This document shows positions 7,702 to 17,090 of a stretch of DNA of 64,000 nucleotides, in pieces; the stretch's first letter is position 1; each line of letters starts with the position of its first letter. Under the pieces are notes generated by a model. That model was given only the letters and a program-made list of their open reading frames with translations. It did no database searches and was not told the origin of the DNA. Source of the stretch: an uncultured Francisella sp. (GTDB taxonomy: Bacteria > Pseudomonadota > Gammaproteobacteria > Burkholderiales > Neisseriaceae); contig CALTZA010000001.1 in the NCBI GenBank assembly GCA_943913655.1, forward strand, positions 124,001-188,000, given 5' to 3'. The position numbers and the translations under genes were made by a program.

Positions 7702-9153
7702 ATGAAAATATTGATTTTAGGTGCTGGAACAGTTGGCGGCACCGTTGCTTATAATCTTGCCAACTATTCAAATTATGAAATTACTGTCATCGATCAAGAT
7801 GAAATGGCCCTACAAAAATTAAATACAAAATTAGATATTCAAACTTTATTAGGCAATGCTACTTCTCCTTCTGTGTTGGCAGCAGCAGGAGCGCAAGATA
7901 CTGAGCTCTTAATTGCTGCTACCGCTACTGATGATACTAATTTAGTTGCCTGTCGTTTAGCGAAAGAAATTTTTAACATTCCTAAAATTATTGCGCGCAT
8001 TCGTCAAAGCGAAATCATGGAATATGACTTTACCATCGCTGAGAATGAAGCGGAAGTGAAAAGCGTTCCAGTTTCACTGTTTAATGCCAATCAATCCATC
8101 TGTCCCGAACAAATCGTCACTGAACAGCTCACCCAATTACTGGATGTACCCGGTGCACTACAAGTCATTGATTTTGGAGCACAAAAACAAAATGAAAAAA
8201 ATGCTAAAACTGTTGAAGATGACACATCAAAAATACAACTAATTGTCACACGTGTACAAAATACCAGCCCTTTTATTGGTCATACTCTAGCTGAGTTTGA
8301 TGCCATAACGCCAAAGGAAAGCAAAGCAAAAATCTGTATGATTTATCGCAACGAGACCCTGATTATTCCCAATGACAAAAATAAATTGATCTCAGGGGAT
8401 GAAGTCTATTTCTTATGTGAAAAAAAGTGGGTGAGTGAACTAATGAACTCATTTAGGCCCAATGAAATACAAAATAAACGAATTATGATTGCAGGAGGTG
8501 GTAATATTGGTATGCGCTTAGCTCAGGCCTTAACTTCTCGCTATCAAGTGAAAGTAATTGAAAAAAATCCCTTACGTACGCAACATTTAGCAGAAGTGCT
8601 CAATGAACCCTTGGTATTAGAAGGAACAGCGACTGATGAAGAGCTGCTGCATAGTGAACGAGTAGATGAAGTAGATATGTTTTTCGCTCTGACCAACGAC
8701 AATGAAGACAATATTATGTCGAGCTTATTGGCCAAACGCTTGGGAGCCAAACGTGTAGCAGCAATCATTAATAACTCCATCTATATCAGCATCCTAGTAG
8801 GTAATGCCATTGATATCATGATTTCCCCACATTTAGCAACTATCGGCTCTTTGTTAGCGCACATCCGTAAAGGGGATGTGGTTGCTGTTCATCCATTAAG
8901 GCGTGGTGAAGCAGAAGCACTGGAAGTCATTATTCATGGAGATGAAAATAGTTCCAAACTTGCAGGGCGCCAAATTCAATCAATTAACTGGCCACATGGA
9001 ATTCATTTGGCTGGTGTCATCAGCGATGGGCAATTAATTACTCATAATCAGCATGTACTTAAAGAAAATGATCATCTCATTTGCGTGGTTTTTAGGAAAA
9101 AAGCAGTCCGAGAGTTAGAAAAATTATTGCAGGTTACTTGGCAATTTTTCTAA
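7702..9153 (+). CDS. trkA: Trk system potassium uptake regulatory protein TrkA
   Basis: 483 residues, the usual tandem architecture: two Rossmann NAD(H)-binding domains (GAGTVGGTVAYNLA near residue 7 and GGGNIGMRLAQAL near 265), each followed by a TrkA-C domain. TrkA gates the TrkH/TrkG potassium channels at the inner membrane in response to nucleotides. No TrkH gene is present in the window. It ends the lapA-trkA run, 19 nt after hldA, and is followed by a strong bidirectional terminator. Confidence 0.96.
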   Translation: MKILILGAGTVGGTVAYNLANYSNYEITVIDQDEMALQKLNTKLDIQTLLGNATSPSVLAAAGAQDTELLIAATATDDTNLVACRLAKEIFNIPKIIARIRQSEIMEYDFTIAENEAEVKSVPVSLFNANQSICPEQIVTEQLTQLLDVPGALQVIDFGAQKQNEKNAKTVEDDTSKIQLIVTRVQNTSPFIGHTLAEFDAITPKESKAKICMIYRNETLIIPNDKNKLISGDEVYFLCEKKWVSELMNSFRPNEIQNKRIMIAGGGNIGMRLAQALTSRYQVKVIEKNPLRTQHLAEVLNEPLVLEGTATDEELLHSERVDEVDMFFALTNDNEDNIMSSLLAKRLGAKRVAAIINNSIYISILVGNAIDIMISPHLATIGSLLAHIRKGDVVAVHPLRRGEAEALEVIIHGDENSSKLAGRQIQSINWPHGIHLAGVISDGQLITHNQHVLKENDHLICVVFRKKAVRELEKLLQVTWQFF

Positions 9154-9204
9154 TCAATAAGAAGTAACCAACCGCTACTTTCTTATTTTTTTCCTTTTGC
9201 TCAT

Positions 9205-9237
9205 AAAAAAGCTCAGTATGAGTACTGAGCTTTTTTT
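9205..9237. terminator. Bidirectional Rho-independent terminator between trkA and fabG
   Basis: An 8-bp perfect stem, GCTCAGTA (9211-9218) with TACTGAGC (9223-9230), has a TGAG loop, six A before and seven T after. It serves both convergent genes. Confidence 0.92.
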
Positions 9238-9260
9238 ATACTGCAATTGTTAAAATTTGT

Positions 9261-10640
9261 TTAAGCACCCAACATCATTAAGCCGCAGACACGAGTCACA
9301 GTTCCATTTAAGCCAGAAGAAGCTGGACTAGCATACCAAGCGATGGTTTCTGCCACATCAACAGGCAAGCCTCCTTGGCTCATGGCATTTAACCTTCTCC
9401 CTAGCTCTCTAATTAGAAAAGGGATCTTTGCCGTCATATCAGTTTCAATAAAACCTGGAGCAACAGCATTAATGGTGACGCCATCTTTTAACTGAGGTGC
9501 TGTAAATTTAACTAAACCGATGACTCCAGCTTTAGAAGTAGCGTAATTAGTCTGGCCAGCATTACCAGCAATACCAGCAATTGAAGAAACACAAATAATA
9601 CGACCATCTTGATTAATTGCTTTATTGCTCAACAAACAGTCATTGATTTTTTGCTGAGCTTGTAAATTGACTTTTAACACCATTTGCCAAACTTCTGGCT
9701 TCATGTTGACAAACATTTTGTCTTTGGTTATCCCCGCATTGTGCACGATAATGTCCCAACCATCGTGCTGTTGACCAAACTGCGCTAAAGATTGGGGGGT
9801 ATCCTCAGCAGTAATGTCTAAGGTGAGAAACAAACCATTTAACTGTTTAGCTAACTTCTCTAAAGTCTCTTTTTGTGATTCAATATCTAAGAGTACCACT
9901 TTAGCCCCATCTCTGGCCAAAACCTCAGCAATAGAACGACCAATACCACGAGCAGAGCCTGTCACTAAGGCCAGTTTGTTCTTTAAAGGCATTTGATAGT
10001 CTGTTGCAATTACCTTTGCTGATTGAATATGGATAACTTGTCCTGAAACATAGGCAGATTTATAGGACAGTAAAAATTCAATGGTACTTTGTAAATTAGC
10101 CTCTGCGCCTGTTTGTACATAAATAATCTGACTGGTAATACCACGACGCACTTCTTTACCAAGCGATTTAACAAAGCCAACCAAGGCGCGACTGGCAACA
10201 GCAGCTGTTAACTCTTGGCAACTTTTAGGATCTCGCGCAATCACAATCACTCGACCACTATCTTCTATTCTTTTGCGTATATAAGGCTGAAAAAAATCAT
10301 AAACTGATTGCAAATCTTCAATCATTTTGATCTCAGTGGCATCAAAAATCAAACTATGAAATTTGATTGTGTTATCTTCAAGCAGGGTTTCTGTCTCAAA
10401 ATTCTTACGATAAACTTCTCCATCTTTAGCAATAAAAGTATTTACAGGGAGCTCTCCCGAAATACGCAATAATTGTACAGATGTCTCCTTCGCTTCAAAT
10501 GCACCAATTAATACTTTGCTATTGACATCAGCTCTATCTTTTGAATAACGTTTTAGCTTGACAGGTTGTGGTAAACCTAATTTTTTAGCCACTTTCTTAC
10601 CCCAACCATTATTTGCCCAATTAACATATTTATCTACCAT
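9261..10640 (-). CDS. High-molecular-weight 3-oxoacyl-ACP reductase (FabG4-like)
   Basis: 459 residues. The C-terminal half (from about 215) is a complete short-chain dehydrogenase: LVTGSARGIGRSIAE nucleotide site, VHNAGITKDKM, SSIAGIAGNAGQTNYATSKAG with the YxxxK catalytic pair, and GFIETDMTAK. The N-terminal 210 residues are a non-catalytic Rossmann-like domain, as in mycobacterial FabG4 and other HMW FabGs. The likely role is reduction of 3-oxoacyl-ACP or -CoA with NAD(P)H. It stands alone with no other fatty-acid gene nearby, so it is probably a specialised enzyme rather than the housekeeping FabG. Terminated by the shared hairpin at 9205-9237. Confidence 0.88.
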   Translation of the reverse strand: MVDKYVNWANNGWGKKVAKKLGLPQPVKLKRYSKDRADVNSKVLIGAFEAKETSVQLLRISGELPVNTFIAKDGEVYRKNFETETLLEDNTIKFHSLIFDATEIKMIEDLQSVYDFFQPYIRKRIEDSGRVIVIARDPKSCQELTAAVASRALVGFVKSLGKEVRRGITSQIIYVQTGAEANLQSTIEFLLSYKSAYVSGQVIHIQSAKVIATDYQMPLKNKLALVTGSARGIGRSIAEVLARDGAKVVLLDIESQKETLEKLAKQLNGLFLTLDITAEDTPQSLAQFGQQHDGWDIIVHNAGITKDKMFVNMKPEVWQMVLKVNLQAQQKINDCLLSNKAINQDGRIICVSSIAGIAGNAGQTNYATSKAGVIGLVKFTAPQLKDGVTINAVAPGFIETDMTAKIPFLIRELGRRLNAMSQGGLPVDVAETIAWYASPASSGLNGTVTRVCGLMMLGA

Positions 10641-10786
10641 CGTAATTGTTCTCCTTGTATCTGCCCCTCTTCATCTTGATATATATTAAAGAGAGAAAGA
10701 ATTGCTCAAATCCAAAATAGAATGCAACTAAACGTGATGAACTGCATTGATTATAATGCAAGAACCTTTTCTTCCCAAGTCAAGTC

Positions 10787-11404
10787 TTAAATTTTATACT
10801 TTGCTTTAAGCTGTCTGTCTTTTCTCCTAAAAGCTTTTTCTAGACCTTCAATCTCACCCACCAATAATTGTACCTTGTTTCCTGTTGGCTCCAACAACGC
10901 TTCATTTAGCAATCTATTTTTAACCAAAATTTGCAGTTCTATTTTTTTTAAGGCTACAACTTCTGGTGTAGAAAAACTCAAGTGCTGTAGTTGTCTGCTG
11001 ATGCGATCGATAAGTTGAGTAGAACTATCGAGATTTACAGGGCCTGCTGACTGCATATGATGCATCTGGCCAACAATTTTCATGAAACGCACATATTCTT
11101 TTCGAGCCATATTCTGTCGATTTAAATTTGCTCCTGGCGAAAAAGTGGTAAGACGATCTATTGGCTGTGCATCAGCTATGGACGAATGATTAATAAGTTT
11201 GGTACTTGTCTGACCCATATTTTCACCAGTAGAATCAAAAGCAGCAACGCTGCCAGTTTTTGTAACTTTTTTATCCTTTTGTACTGTCATTGTTTCATCT
11301 AGTGCTACTACCTGCTGATCCTGATCCTGATCCTGCAATTTCGAACGATTACAGGCTGATACCAGTAATAATAGCGTTAATGCAATCAACTTCATCTTAT
11401 TCAC
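10787..11404 (-). CDS. Putative outer-membrane lipoprotein, unknown function
   Basis: 205 residues with a type II signal peptide: MNKMKLIALTLLLLVSAC, lipobox VSAC, then Asn at +2, compatible with outer-membrane sorting. Just after the Cys is a DQDQDQ run encoded by a tandem hexanucleotide repeat. The middle is low-complexity and the C-terminal half is charged and probably helical, ending KAFRRKDRQLKAKYKI. I do not recognise the family. The GTG start at 11404 has GAGGGG upstream; ATG at 11395 is an alternative. Confidence 0.7.
   Translation of the reverse strand: MNKMKLIALTLLLLVSACNRSKLQDQDQDQQVVALDETMTVQKDKKVTKTGSVAAFDSTGENMGQTSTKLINHSSIADAQPIDRLTTFSPGANLNRQNMARKEYVRFMKIVGQMHHMQSAGPVNLDSSTQLIDRISRQLQHLSFSTPEVVALKKIELQILVKNRLLNEALLEPTGNKVQLLVGEIEGLEKAFRRKDRQLKAKYKI
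11315..11335 (-). repeat. Tandem hexanucleotide repeat (3.5 x CTGATC) inside lipoprotein gene
   Basis: Three full CTGATC units plus CTG on the plus strand encode alternating Asp-Gln residues on the minus strand. Six-base units keep the frame, so copy changes would lengthen or shorten the linker after the lipid anchor. Confidence 0.85.
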
Positions 11405-11507
11405 ATTACCCCCTCACTCATCAGCAAAACTAAATAAAAACCACTGTACTACCTGCTATAAAGATTACCTTGCAAAAACTCAATTTTAAAGTGGAAAAGT
11501 ATAGAAA

Positions 11508-11583
<76 letters not shown>

Positions 11584-11829
11584 AGTAAGGGGCGAATGTT
11601 AGCATAAAAAAAAACACAATAAAAGCTAGCAAGTTGGTTTATTTTTCTGTATAGCAATGAAAGAATAAAATAATTTTGCTATGAAAAGAAGACAATACAA
11701 TTGCAAATTACTGAAAATACCCTCTCTCGCTTTTCATAGAGTTAGTATACACTTACATTCTGTTGCAACATGATGATTAACTCTCTAGTTCATGAGTGAT
11801 TCAGAGGCATTTAAAAGAAAGAGACCCCT

Positions 11830-12618
11830 ATGAATATGATTTACACCCCTCAAGGGAAAGTAGACACTTTAATTGAAGGCACCGGCTCACCCATTATGTT
11901 TATTCATGGTACAAGTGCCCAGGCAAGTATCTGGCTACCAATTATCCAAGCTCTGCAATTAAACATAGATTGGCAATGTATTTGCCCTAATTTACCTGGC
12001 TCAGGCAAAACACCACGCACTAGCTTGCTTAGTATTGATTCAATCGCCCAACAAGTCATTGGTATATTGGATGCTTTGCACATCAAAAAGTGCCCAATCA
12101 TCGGCATTTCTCTGGGTGCCTCGCTGGCTCTTTACATGGCAAGCACATATGCAGAACGTTTTTCCTCAGTTGTTTCCATCGGTGGTTATTTAAAAAGCCA
12201 AGGAACTTCACTAGAAAAAATATTAGATCAATGGAAGCAAGCCATTAAAACTGATTTGCATTTTGCAGCTTCGCTCATGTTACATTATTTTTATAGCGAT
12301 GATTTTCTCCAAAAGAAATCCTCTCAACAAATTGATCATTTAATTAAAACTATGCTAAAGCAAAATAATTGGCAAGGGACGCTAGAACAAATTGAATTAA
12401 ATAAAAAAGTTAATATTGAACCTCAACTTCTGATAAAGCAACCTACTTTACTAATCAGTGGTAAAAAAGATCAATTGGTACCTTATGAGTTTGCTAACCA
12501 GCTTTATCATCGCATACCACAAGCAAAACTAATAGAAACTAATACAGGACATATAGGAATTATTGAGTGTCCAAAAGAAATTGCCAATATTCTCATTAAC
12601 TTTATTAAAAGCAAATAA
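11830..12618 (+). CDS. Alpha/beta hydrolase
   Basis: 262 residues with the complete alpha/beta hydrolase fold: oxyanion region MFIHGTSAQASIW near residue 23, nucleophile elbow GISLGAS near 94, an acid candidate in LLISGKKDQLVPYEFA near 215 and a late histidine in NTGHIGIIECP near 240. The substrate cannot be told. It resembles the family containing lactonase/esterase and haloalkane-dehalogenase-like enzymes. No signal peptide, so cytoplasmic. It is a lone plus-strand gene between two minus-strand tRNAs. Confidence 0.85.
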   Translation: MNMIYTPQGKVDTLIEGTGSPIMFIHGTSAQASIWLPIIQALQLNIDWQCICPNLPGSGKTPRTSLLSIDSIAQQVIGILDALHIKKCPIIGISLGASLALYMASTYAERFSSVVSIGGYLKSQGTSLEKILDQWKQAIKTDLHFAASLMLHYFYSDDFLQKKSSQQIDHLIKTMLKQNNWQGTLEQIELNKKVNIEPQLLIKQPTLLISGKKDQLVPYEFANQLYHRIPQAKLIETNTGHIGIIECPKEIANILINFIKSK

Positions 12619-12653
12619 ATCAATTCAGCAAATCATATAGAGAAAGTAGATAA

Positions 12654-12728
12654 TGGTGGGTCGTGAAGGACTTGAACCTTCGACCAATGGATTAAAAGTC
12701 CACTGCTCTACCACTGAGCTAACGACCC
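12654..12728 (-). tRNA. tRNA-Lys(UUU)
   Basis: 75 nt including encoded CCA. Acceptor GGGTCGT pairs with ACGACCC; the anticodon loop is CTTTTAA, anticodon TTT; the T-arm contains GGTTCAAGTCC. Confidence 0.96.
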
Positions 12729-12760
12729 GATAAAAGCGGGGATTATAATAAAGTAAAGAA

Positions 12761-14461
12761 CTAGCCGTCAAGCACTGCTTGCCAATATTCAACATACAGC
12801 TGCAAAAGTAGCTGCGTTTTCCAGCGATTGACCATCAGTTGATAGGCAAGTGCAATATGTTCAGGTAATTCTTCCTCACAATTAAAAAACATTGCCTCGA
12901 AAATTTGTCCATTTTTCATCAGCCAGGCTTTTTTATGACGTTTGTCAGCACCCATCTGTTTTTGACGAACCAAAAAAAAGCTATCCCAAAATAGAGGAGC
13001 TTCAAAGCCTTGTCCCCATACCATATTGTTTAACATACGTGCATTTTCTAGTGTCATTTCACCAATCAATAATGTACCATCAGTGTATATTTTCTTTTCT
13101 AATTTTCCCTCAGGCAAAGATTCATCCACCACCATCTCAAAAAGATGCTGAAACTTGGTCAAACTATCTCTTTTCAAACTTAGACCAGCAGCAGCTGCAT
13201 GTCCGCCAAAGCGGATAATAATACCAGGAGCACATTTATTGATTTGATCAAGTATATCTCGTAAATGCAGCCCTTCAACTGAACGTCCTGAACCTTTTAA
13301 TTCATCACCGTCCCCTGCAGCAAATACAATGGTTGGAAGATGATATTTTTCTTTGAGGCGAGAAGCTACTAATCCAATAATTCCTTGATGAAAATCTTCT
13401 GAAAATAAAGTGATAGTTGATTTTTTATACCAATGATGTCCACTTAATTGTAATAAGGAGCTCTCTACCATAGTTTTTTCTCTATTTCTTCTGTCATGAT
13501 TAAGTGCATTAAGCTCAACTGCATAAGCATAGGCCTCTTCGTCTTGGTTAGCTAACAAACATTTGATGCCAATGCGTATATCCTCAAGACGTCCTGCTGC
13601 ATTGATACGAGGGCCAATGATAAAACCTAAATCTCGTGTTATTACTTCTTGAGGATTTTTGCCTGACACTTTAAGCAAAGCAAGAATTCCTTTATTTCCT
13701 TGTTGGGCATGAATAATTTTTAACCCATGATTCACAAAAATTCGATTTACTTGATCGAGTATCACTACATCTGCCACCGTTCCCAAGGCAACGATATCCA
13801 AATAGTGTGCTAAATTAGGTCTACAGGGGCGATCATCAAAATAGTGTTTTTTTTCAAGATGATGCCGCAATGCTACTAGCACATAAAACATTACACCCAC
13901 ACCTGCTAAGTTTTTAGAAGGGAAAGAGCAACCAAATTGATTAGGATTAACAATGGGGCAATTAGGCAGGTATTTTCCTGGTAGATGATGGTCTGTGACC
14001 AATACCTGAATACCTAGCTGCTGCGCATAATCTACACTTTCTACAGCAGCAATGCCATTATCTACGGTAATGATTAATTGAGCATCCAGTGCCATTGCTT
14101 TATCAACAAGCGTTTCTGATAGACCATAACCATCTTTTTCGCGCGAAGGTGCAATAAAACTAACTTGTCCGCCAAATTCTCGCAAGACAAGTACCGCCAA
14201 AGCAGTGGCAGTTGCACCATCAGCGTCGTAGTCACCTGCAATTACAATCTTTTTCTGTTGGATTAATGCTTCAGCCACCAAATCTACAGCAAGATCTATA
14301 TTTTTCAATAAACTAAAATGAGGCAGCTGATTAAAATCAAGCCTTGCTTCTTGACTAGAACCCAGATGACGAGAAGCAAGAATTCGAGCAAGCAAATCGC
14401 AATGGCCCTCTGCTAACAAGGCCTGACGTAATTCTTCGTTAATAATTCTTTGAACAATCAT
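12761..14461 (-). CDS. recJ: Single-stranded-DNA-specific exonuclease RecJ
   Basis: About 566 residues, close to the usual 577. RecJ is the 5'-to-3' ssDNA exonuclease of RecF-pathway recombination and mismatch/base-excision repair. The DHH phosphoesterase motifs are intact: VIAGDYDADGATATAL near residue 75, ITVDNGIAA, VLVTDHHLPG, LDIVALGTVADV and, in the DHHA1 domain, IRFGGHAAAAGLSL near 420. The chosen ATG (14461) overlaps the stop of the upstream RpfE-like gene as ATGA; an in-frame ATG three codons earlier (14470) is also possible. Third gene of the aldehyde dehydrogenase-RpfE-like-recJ run. Confidence 0.95.
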   Translation of the reverse strand: MIVQRIINEELRQALLAEGHCDLLARILASRHLGSSQEARLDFNQLPHFSLLKNIDLAVDLVAEALIQQKKIVIAGDYDADGATATALAVLVLREFGGQVSFIAPSREKDGYGLSETLVDKAMALDAQLIITVDNGIAAVESVDYAQQLGIQVLVTDHHLPGKYLPNCPIVNPNQFGCSFPSKNLAGVGVMFYVLVALRHHLEKKHYFDDRPCRPNLAHYLDIVALGTVADVVILDQVNRIFVNHGLKIIHAQQGNKGILALLKVSGKNPQEVITRDLGFIIGPRINAAGRLEDIRIGIKCLLANQDEEAYAYAVELNALNHDRRNREKTMVESSLLQLSGHHWYKKSTITLFSEDFHQGIIGLVASRLKEKYHLPTIVFAAGDGDELKGSGRSVEGLHLRDILDQINKCAPGIIIRFGGHAAAAGLSLKRDSLTKFQHLFEMVVDESLPEGKLEKKIYTDGTLLIGEMTLENARMLNNMVWGQGFEAPLFWDSFFLVRQKQMGADKRHKKAWLMKNGQIFEAMFFNCEEELPEHIALAYQLMVNRWKTQLLLQLYVEYWQAVLDG

Positions 14462-15462
14462 CGGGGCCATTGACCTGCATAAGAAGGTAATTTTCGGTGA
14501 AACAAAGTAAACCTTCTCTGTGGTTTCAAAGCTAAAGCTCGACCCGGGCTAACAAGGGTGATTTGCCGTAATAAACGCTGTTCTAAACGTTCCAGCAAGT
14601 AAGTAAGCACCTTACTCCACCAAGAAAATTGTTGTTGATAAAGTGGCCAATGATAAAAACGTTTGGCAATATCCAAGGCATCAGAAAAAATAATTACAGA
14701 TTGGCCATTCTCTAATAAAAGTTTTAATTTGTACAAAATTTCTTCTTGTTTGAGCTGGGCTTGAGGCGTAAGCCAAGCCCATTCTTTACTGTGTAATAAC
14801 AAAGCAGAAGACATTGGCGCCAAAGGTCGCGAGGGTAACCGCCATAAGCATAATCCATTAATAGGAAATAATTGGTTATTGCTACGGATTTTATTGATAG
14901 GATGAGAAGACAAAAGCATTTGAATTTCACTTTGCCAACGCTCAATTAGCCAAGCATCTTTACCTTGGATACGCATTTCATCTGTCACCAGATCTGGTAA
15001 ATCACAAGGAGGTAGTGAAGAAAAAACAAGCGGTTGATTGCTTTTTAATAGCCAAATATCTTGCGTGAAAGGGAAAAACTGTAACCCATCTGCCGCATAA
15101 TAATGTGAGAGCATCTCGCAAAAAGCCTTTGCTTCTGTTAAGTTTAGTGACAAACCCTCGCTGCCCCATCTAACTATCATTTTATGTAATTGTAATTCTT
15201 GGGAAACAGGGCTAGCAATGATCAATTGTATTGGGTCTTCTTTCCAAATAGAGCGGTAAAAATCATTGATTGCCAAATCACGCCAAACGTAGTGCCATAA
15301 CAATTCACTATAGGAAAAAACACGACTGCTTAATTGGCCTTTGAAGAAAAAAGGCAATAAGCAGTCGATATTTATCTGCGATATCAACCAAGAATGATTT
15401 GCCTGCCACTGATGATTCCAATGCAATCCAGGTAAAAATAAGGTTACTTTAGGCTTAATCAT
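14458..15462 (-). CDS. RpfE-like conserved protein (COG4255 type) upstream of recJ
   Basis: 334 residues. It matches the poorly characterised family found next to recJ in many beta- and gammaproteobacteria and named after Xanthomonas RpfE. The best marker is the segment WQSEIQMLLSSHPINKIR followed by LFPINGLCLWRLPS near residues 180-215; the family pattern is a His-Pro-x-Asn helix then a Pro-x-Asn-x-x-Trp strand. No signal peptide or membrane segment. Some databases relate it to the cofactor-independent phosphoglycerate mutase fold. Its start codon overlaps the stop of the aldehyde dehydrogenase (TAATG) and its stop overlaps recJ (ATGA), so the three are probably co-translated. Function unknown. 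Confidence 0.75.
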   Translation of the reverse strand: MIKPKVTLFLPGLHWNHQWQANHSWLISQINIDCLLPFFFKGQLSSRVFSYSELLWHYVWRDLAINDFYRSIWKEDPIQLIIASPVSQELQLHKMIVRWGSEGLSLNLTEAKAFCEMLSHYYAADGLQFFPFTQDIWLLKSNQPLVFSSLPPCDLPDLVTDEMRIQGKDAWLIERWQSEIQMLLSSHPINKIRSNNQLFPINGLCLWRLPSRPLAPMSSALLLHSKEWAWLTPQAQLKQEEILYKLKLLLENGQSVIIFSDALDIAKRFYHWPLYQQQFSWWSKVLTYLLERLEQRLLRQITLVSPGRALALKPQRRFTLFHRKLPSYAGQWPR

Positions 15463-16817
15463 TATTTCTGCCAGTAACTTTTCATATTGACAAAATTTAT
15501 AAATCCTTGCTGTGATAACTCTCTTCCATAACCAGAATTTTTAATCCCACCAAAAGGTAAATGGATATCACTACTTGTATACCGATTAATGTAAACTGAA
15601 CCAACTTGCAATCGTTTGGCAATCGATTTTGCTTTGTGTAGATCTTTCGTATAAATAGCTGCAGCGAGGCCAAAATCACTTTGATTGGCCATTATAATTG
15701 CTTCTTCCTCATCCCTAGCAATGGCAATAGGCAAGACAGGACCAAAAACCTCTTCTTGCCATACCCGGGCATCTAAGGGAACTTGTTCTAGTACAGTAGG
15801 TGGATAAAATACTGAAGACTTAGGTAACAGTCCTCCTAAACGACAAATTGCTCCTTTACTAATCGCTTCATTAACCAAGCTATGCATATGTAAAGCAGCA
15901 TTGGGTAGATGTAATGGGCCCATCTGCGTCTGCGTAGATAAGGGATTGCCACAGTGAATTTTCTTTGCCTGCGCTAAAATAAGTGACAATAACTGCTGGG
16001 CACATTTATTTAATACAATCACTCTTTTTGCTGCATTGCAAGATTGGCCGGCATCGCGAAAGCGAGAATAACAGATATCAAAAGCTGCTTGCTTGATGTC
16101 AGCATCTTCAAAAACCAAAATAGGATTACTACCACCTAACTCTAACACGGTTTTTTTCAGATGAGCTCCTGCACTAGAAGCAAGCAACCGACCAGTATCC
16201 ACTGAACCGGTAAACGCTAAGCCATCAGTTCTGGCAATAGCATATTTGACGGTATCTTCATCAAGCAAAATCACCCCTAAAGGGATTTCTTTTGGCAAAT
16301 GCTCAATCAAAAATTCACTGATACGCCCAACAGTGGGGGCTGGCTTAATTAGACAACCATTACCAGCACAAAGAGTTGGGATCGCAACACGCAATGGTTG
16401 CCAAATTGGATAGTTCCATGGCATTACTGCCAAAATAACACCCAGTGGCTCATAAACAACTTCACTGAAACTGGCTTGTGTTTGTACTATTTGAGGATGC
16501 AAAACATGCTCTGCCGTTTTCAGACAATAGCTGATTAAACGAATGGACTTATCAATCTCTGCTCTACTTTCTTTCAAGGTACGGCCAACTTCTTCACTAA
16601 TCATCCGACTTAAATCATCTTGGTGATTAATAAGCGCTTTTTTAATTTGCTCAATGAAAATGAAACGCTTGTGTAGCGGGTATTGACACCACTGCTGTTG
16701 TTGTCTTCGTGTATATGCAAGCACTTTATCTAAGGCAAGCTTAGTCAATGATGATTTTTGCCACAAAACCTGCCCACTATAAATCTCTTTACTGATAAAT
16801 AAGTGGTTCATTTTCAT
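15462..16817 (-). CDS. NAD(P)-dependent aldehyde dehydrogenase, succinate-semialdehyde dehydrogenase-like
   Basis: 451 residues. Catalytic residues are in place: the Asn of MPWNYPIWQPLR near residue 140, the general-base Glu of VLELGGSNPILVFEDADI near 230, and the nucleophilic Cys of DAGQSCNAAKRVIV near 265; the C-terminus has PFGGIKNSGYGRELS. The short N-terminus and QSCNAAKR resemble the Sad/GabD1-type succinate-semialdehyde dehydrogenases, oxidising succinate semialdehyde to succinate. Substrate is an inference. First gene of the operon with the RpfE-like gene and recJ. ATG at 16811 is an alternative start. Confidence 0.87.
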   Translation of the reverse strand: MKMNHLFISKEIYSGQVLWQKSSLTKLALDKVLAYTRRQQQQWCQYPLHKRFIFIEQIKKALINHQDDLSRMISEEVGRTLKESRAEIDKSIRLISYCLKTAEHVLHPQIVQTQASFSEVVYEPLGVILAVMPWNYPIWQPLRVAIPTLCAGNGCLIKPAPTVGRISEFLIEHLPKEIPLGVILLDEDTVKYAIARTDGLAFTGSVDTGRLLASSAGAHLKKTVLELGGSNPILVFEDADIKQAAFDICYSRFRDAGQSCNAAKRVIVLNKCAQQLLSLILAQAKKIHCGNPLSTQTQMGPLHLPNAALHMHSLVNEAISKGAICRLGGLLPKSSVFYPPTVLEQVPLDARVWQEEVFGPVLPIAIARDEEEAIIMANQSDFGLAAAIYTKDLHKAKSIAKRLQVGSVYINRYTSSDIHLPFGGIKNSGYGRELSQQGFINFVNMKSYWQK

Positions 16818-17067
16818 ATAGCTTCTTTCGAATCACCTAGTAATTTGAAATGATAAACAGAGAAAAATAAACAAAATTAAGAGAAATAACTAATGCACTT
16901 TGCTTTGATCAATCGCTAACAATCACATCGATTAAATCTCTTCCAATATCTAGGAACTTTAACTAAGCTCTACAAAAATAATATGAAAACATACGCCAAG
17001 TCCTCAGCCACTGCGACAAAAGCCAAGGCGCCACCAATAAATCATGGTCTAACTAATAATCTTGTTA
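16818..17067. other. Intergenic region without recognisable gene
   Basis: About 250 bp between the aldehyde dehydrogenase start and the terminator of the next lipoprotein gene. It should hold the promoter for the dehydrogenase operon. A 45-codon plus-strand ORF from 16983 shows no family features and ends antisense within the lipoprotein gene; I do not call it. Confidence 0.5.
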
Positions 17068-17090
17068 AAGAAAAACTTATTCTAGATAAG
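17068..17090 (-). terminator. Weak terminator overlapping the lipoprotein stop codon
   Basis: On the minus strand CTTAT-CTAGA-ATAAG is followed by TTTTTCTTT; the TAA stop lies inside the hairpin. The stem is short and AT-rich. Confidence 0.4.

Noticed and set aside
12892..13218. 108-codon frame antisense to recJ
   Set aside because: Lies wholly inside recJ with no initiation signal or recognisable domain.
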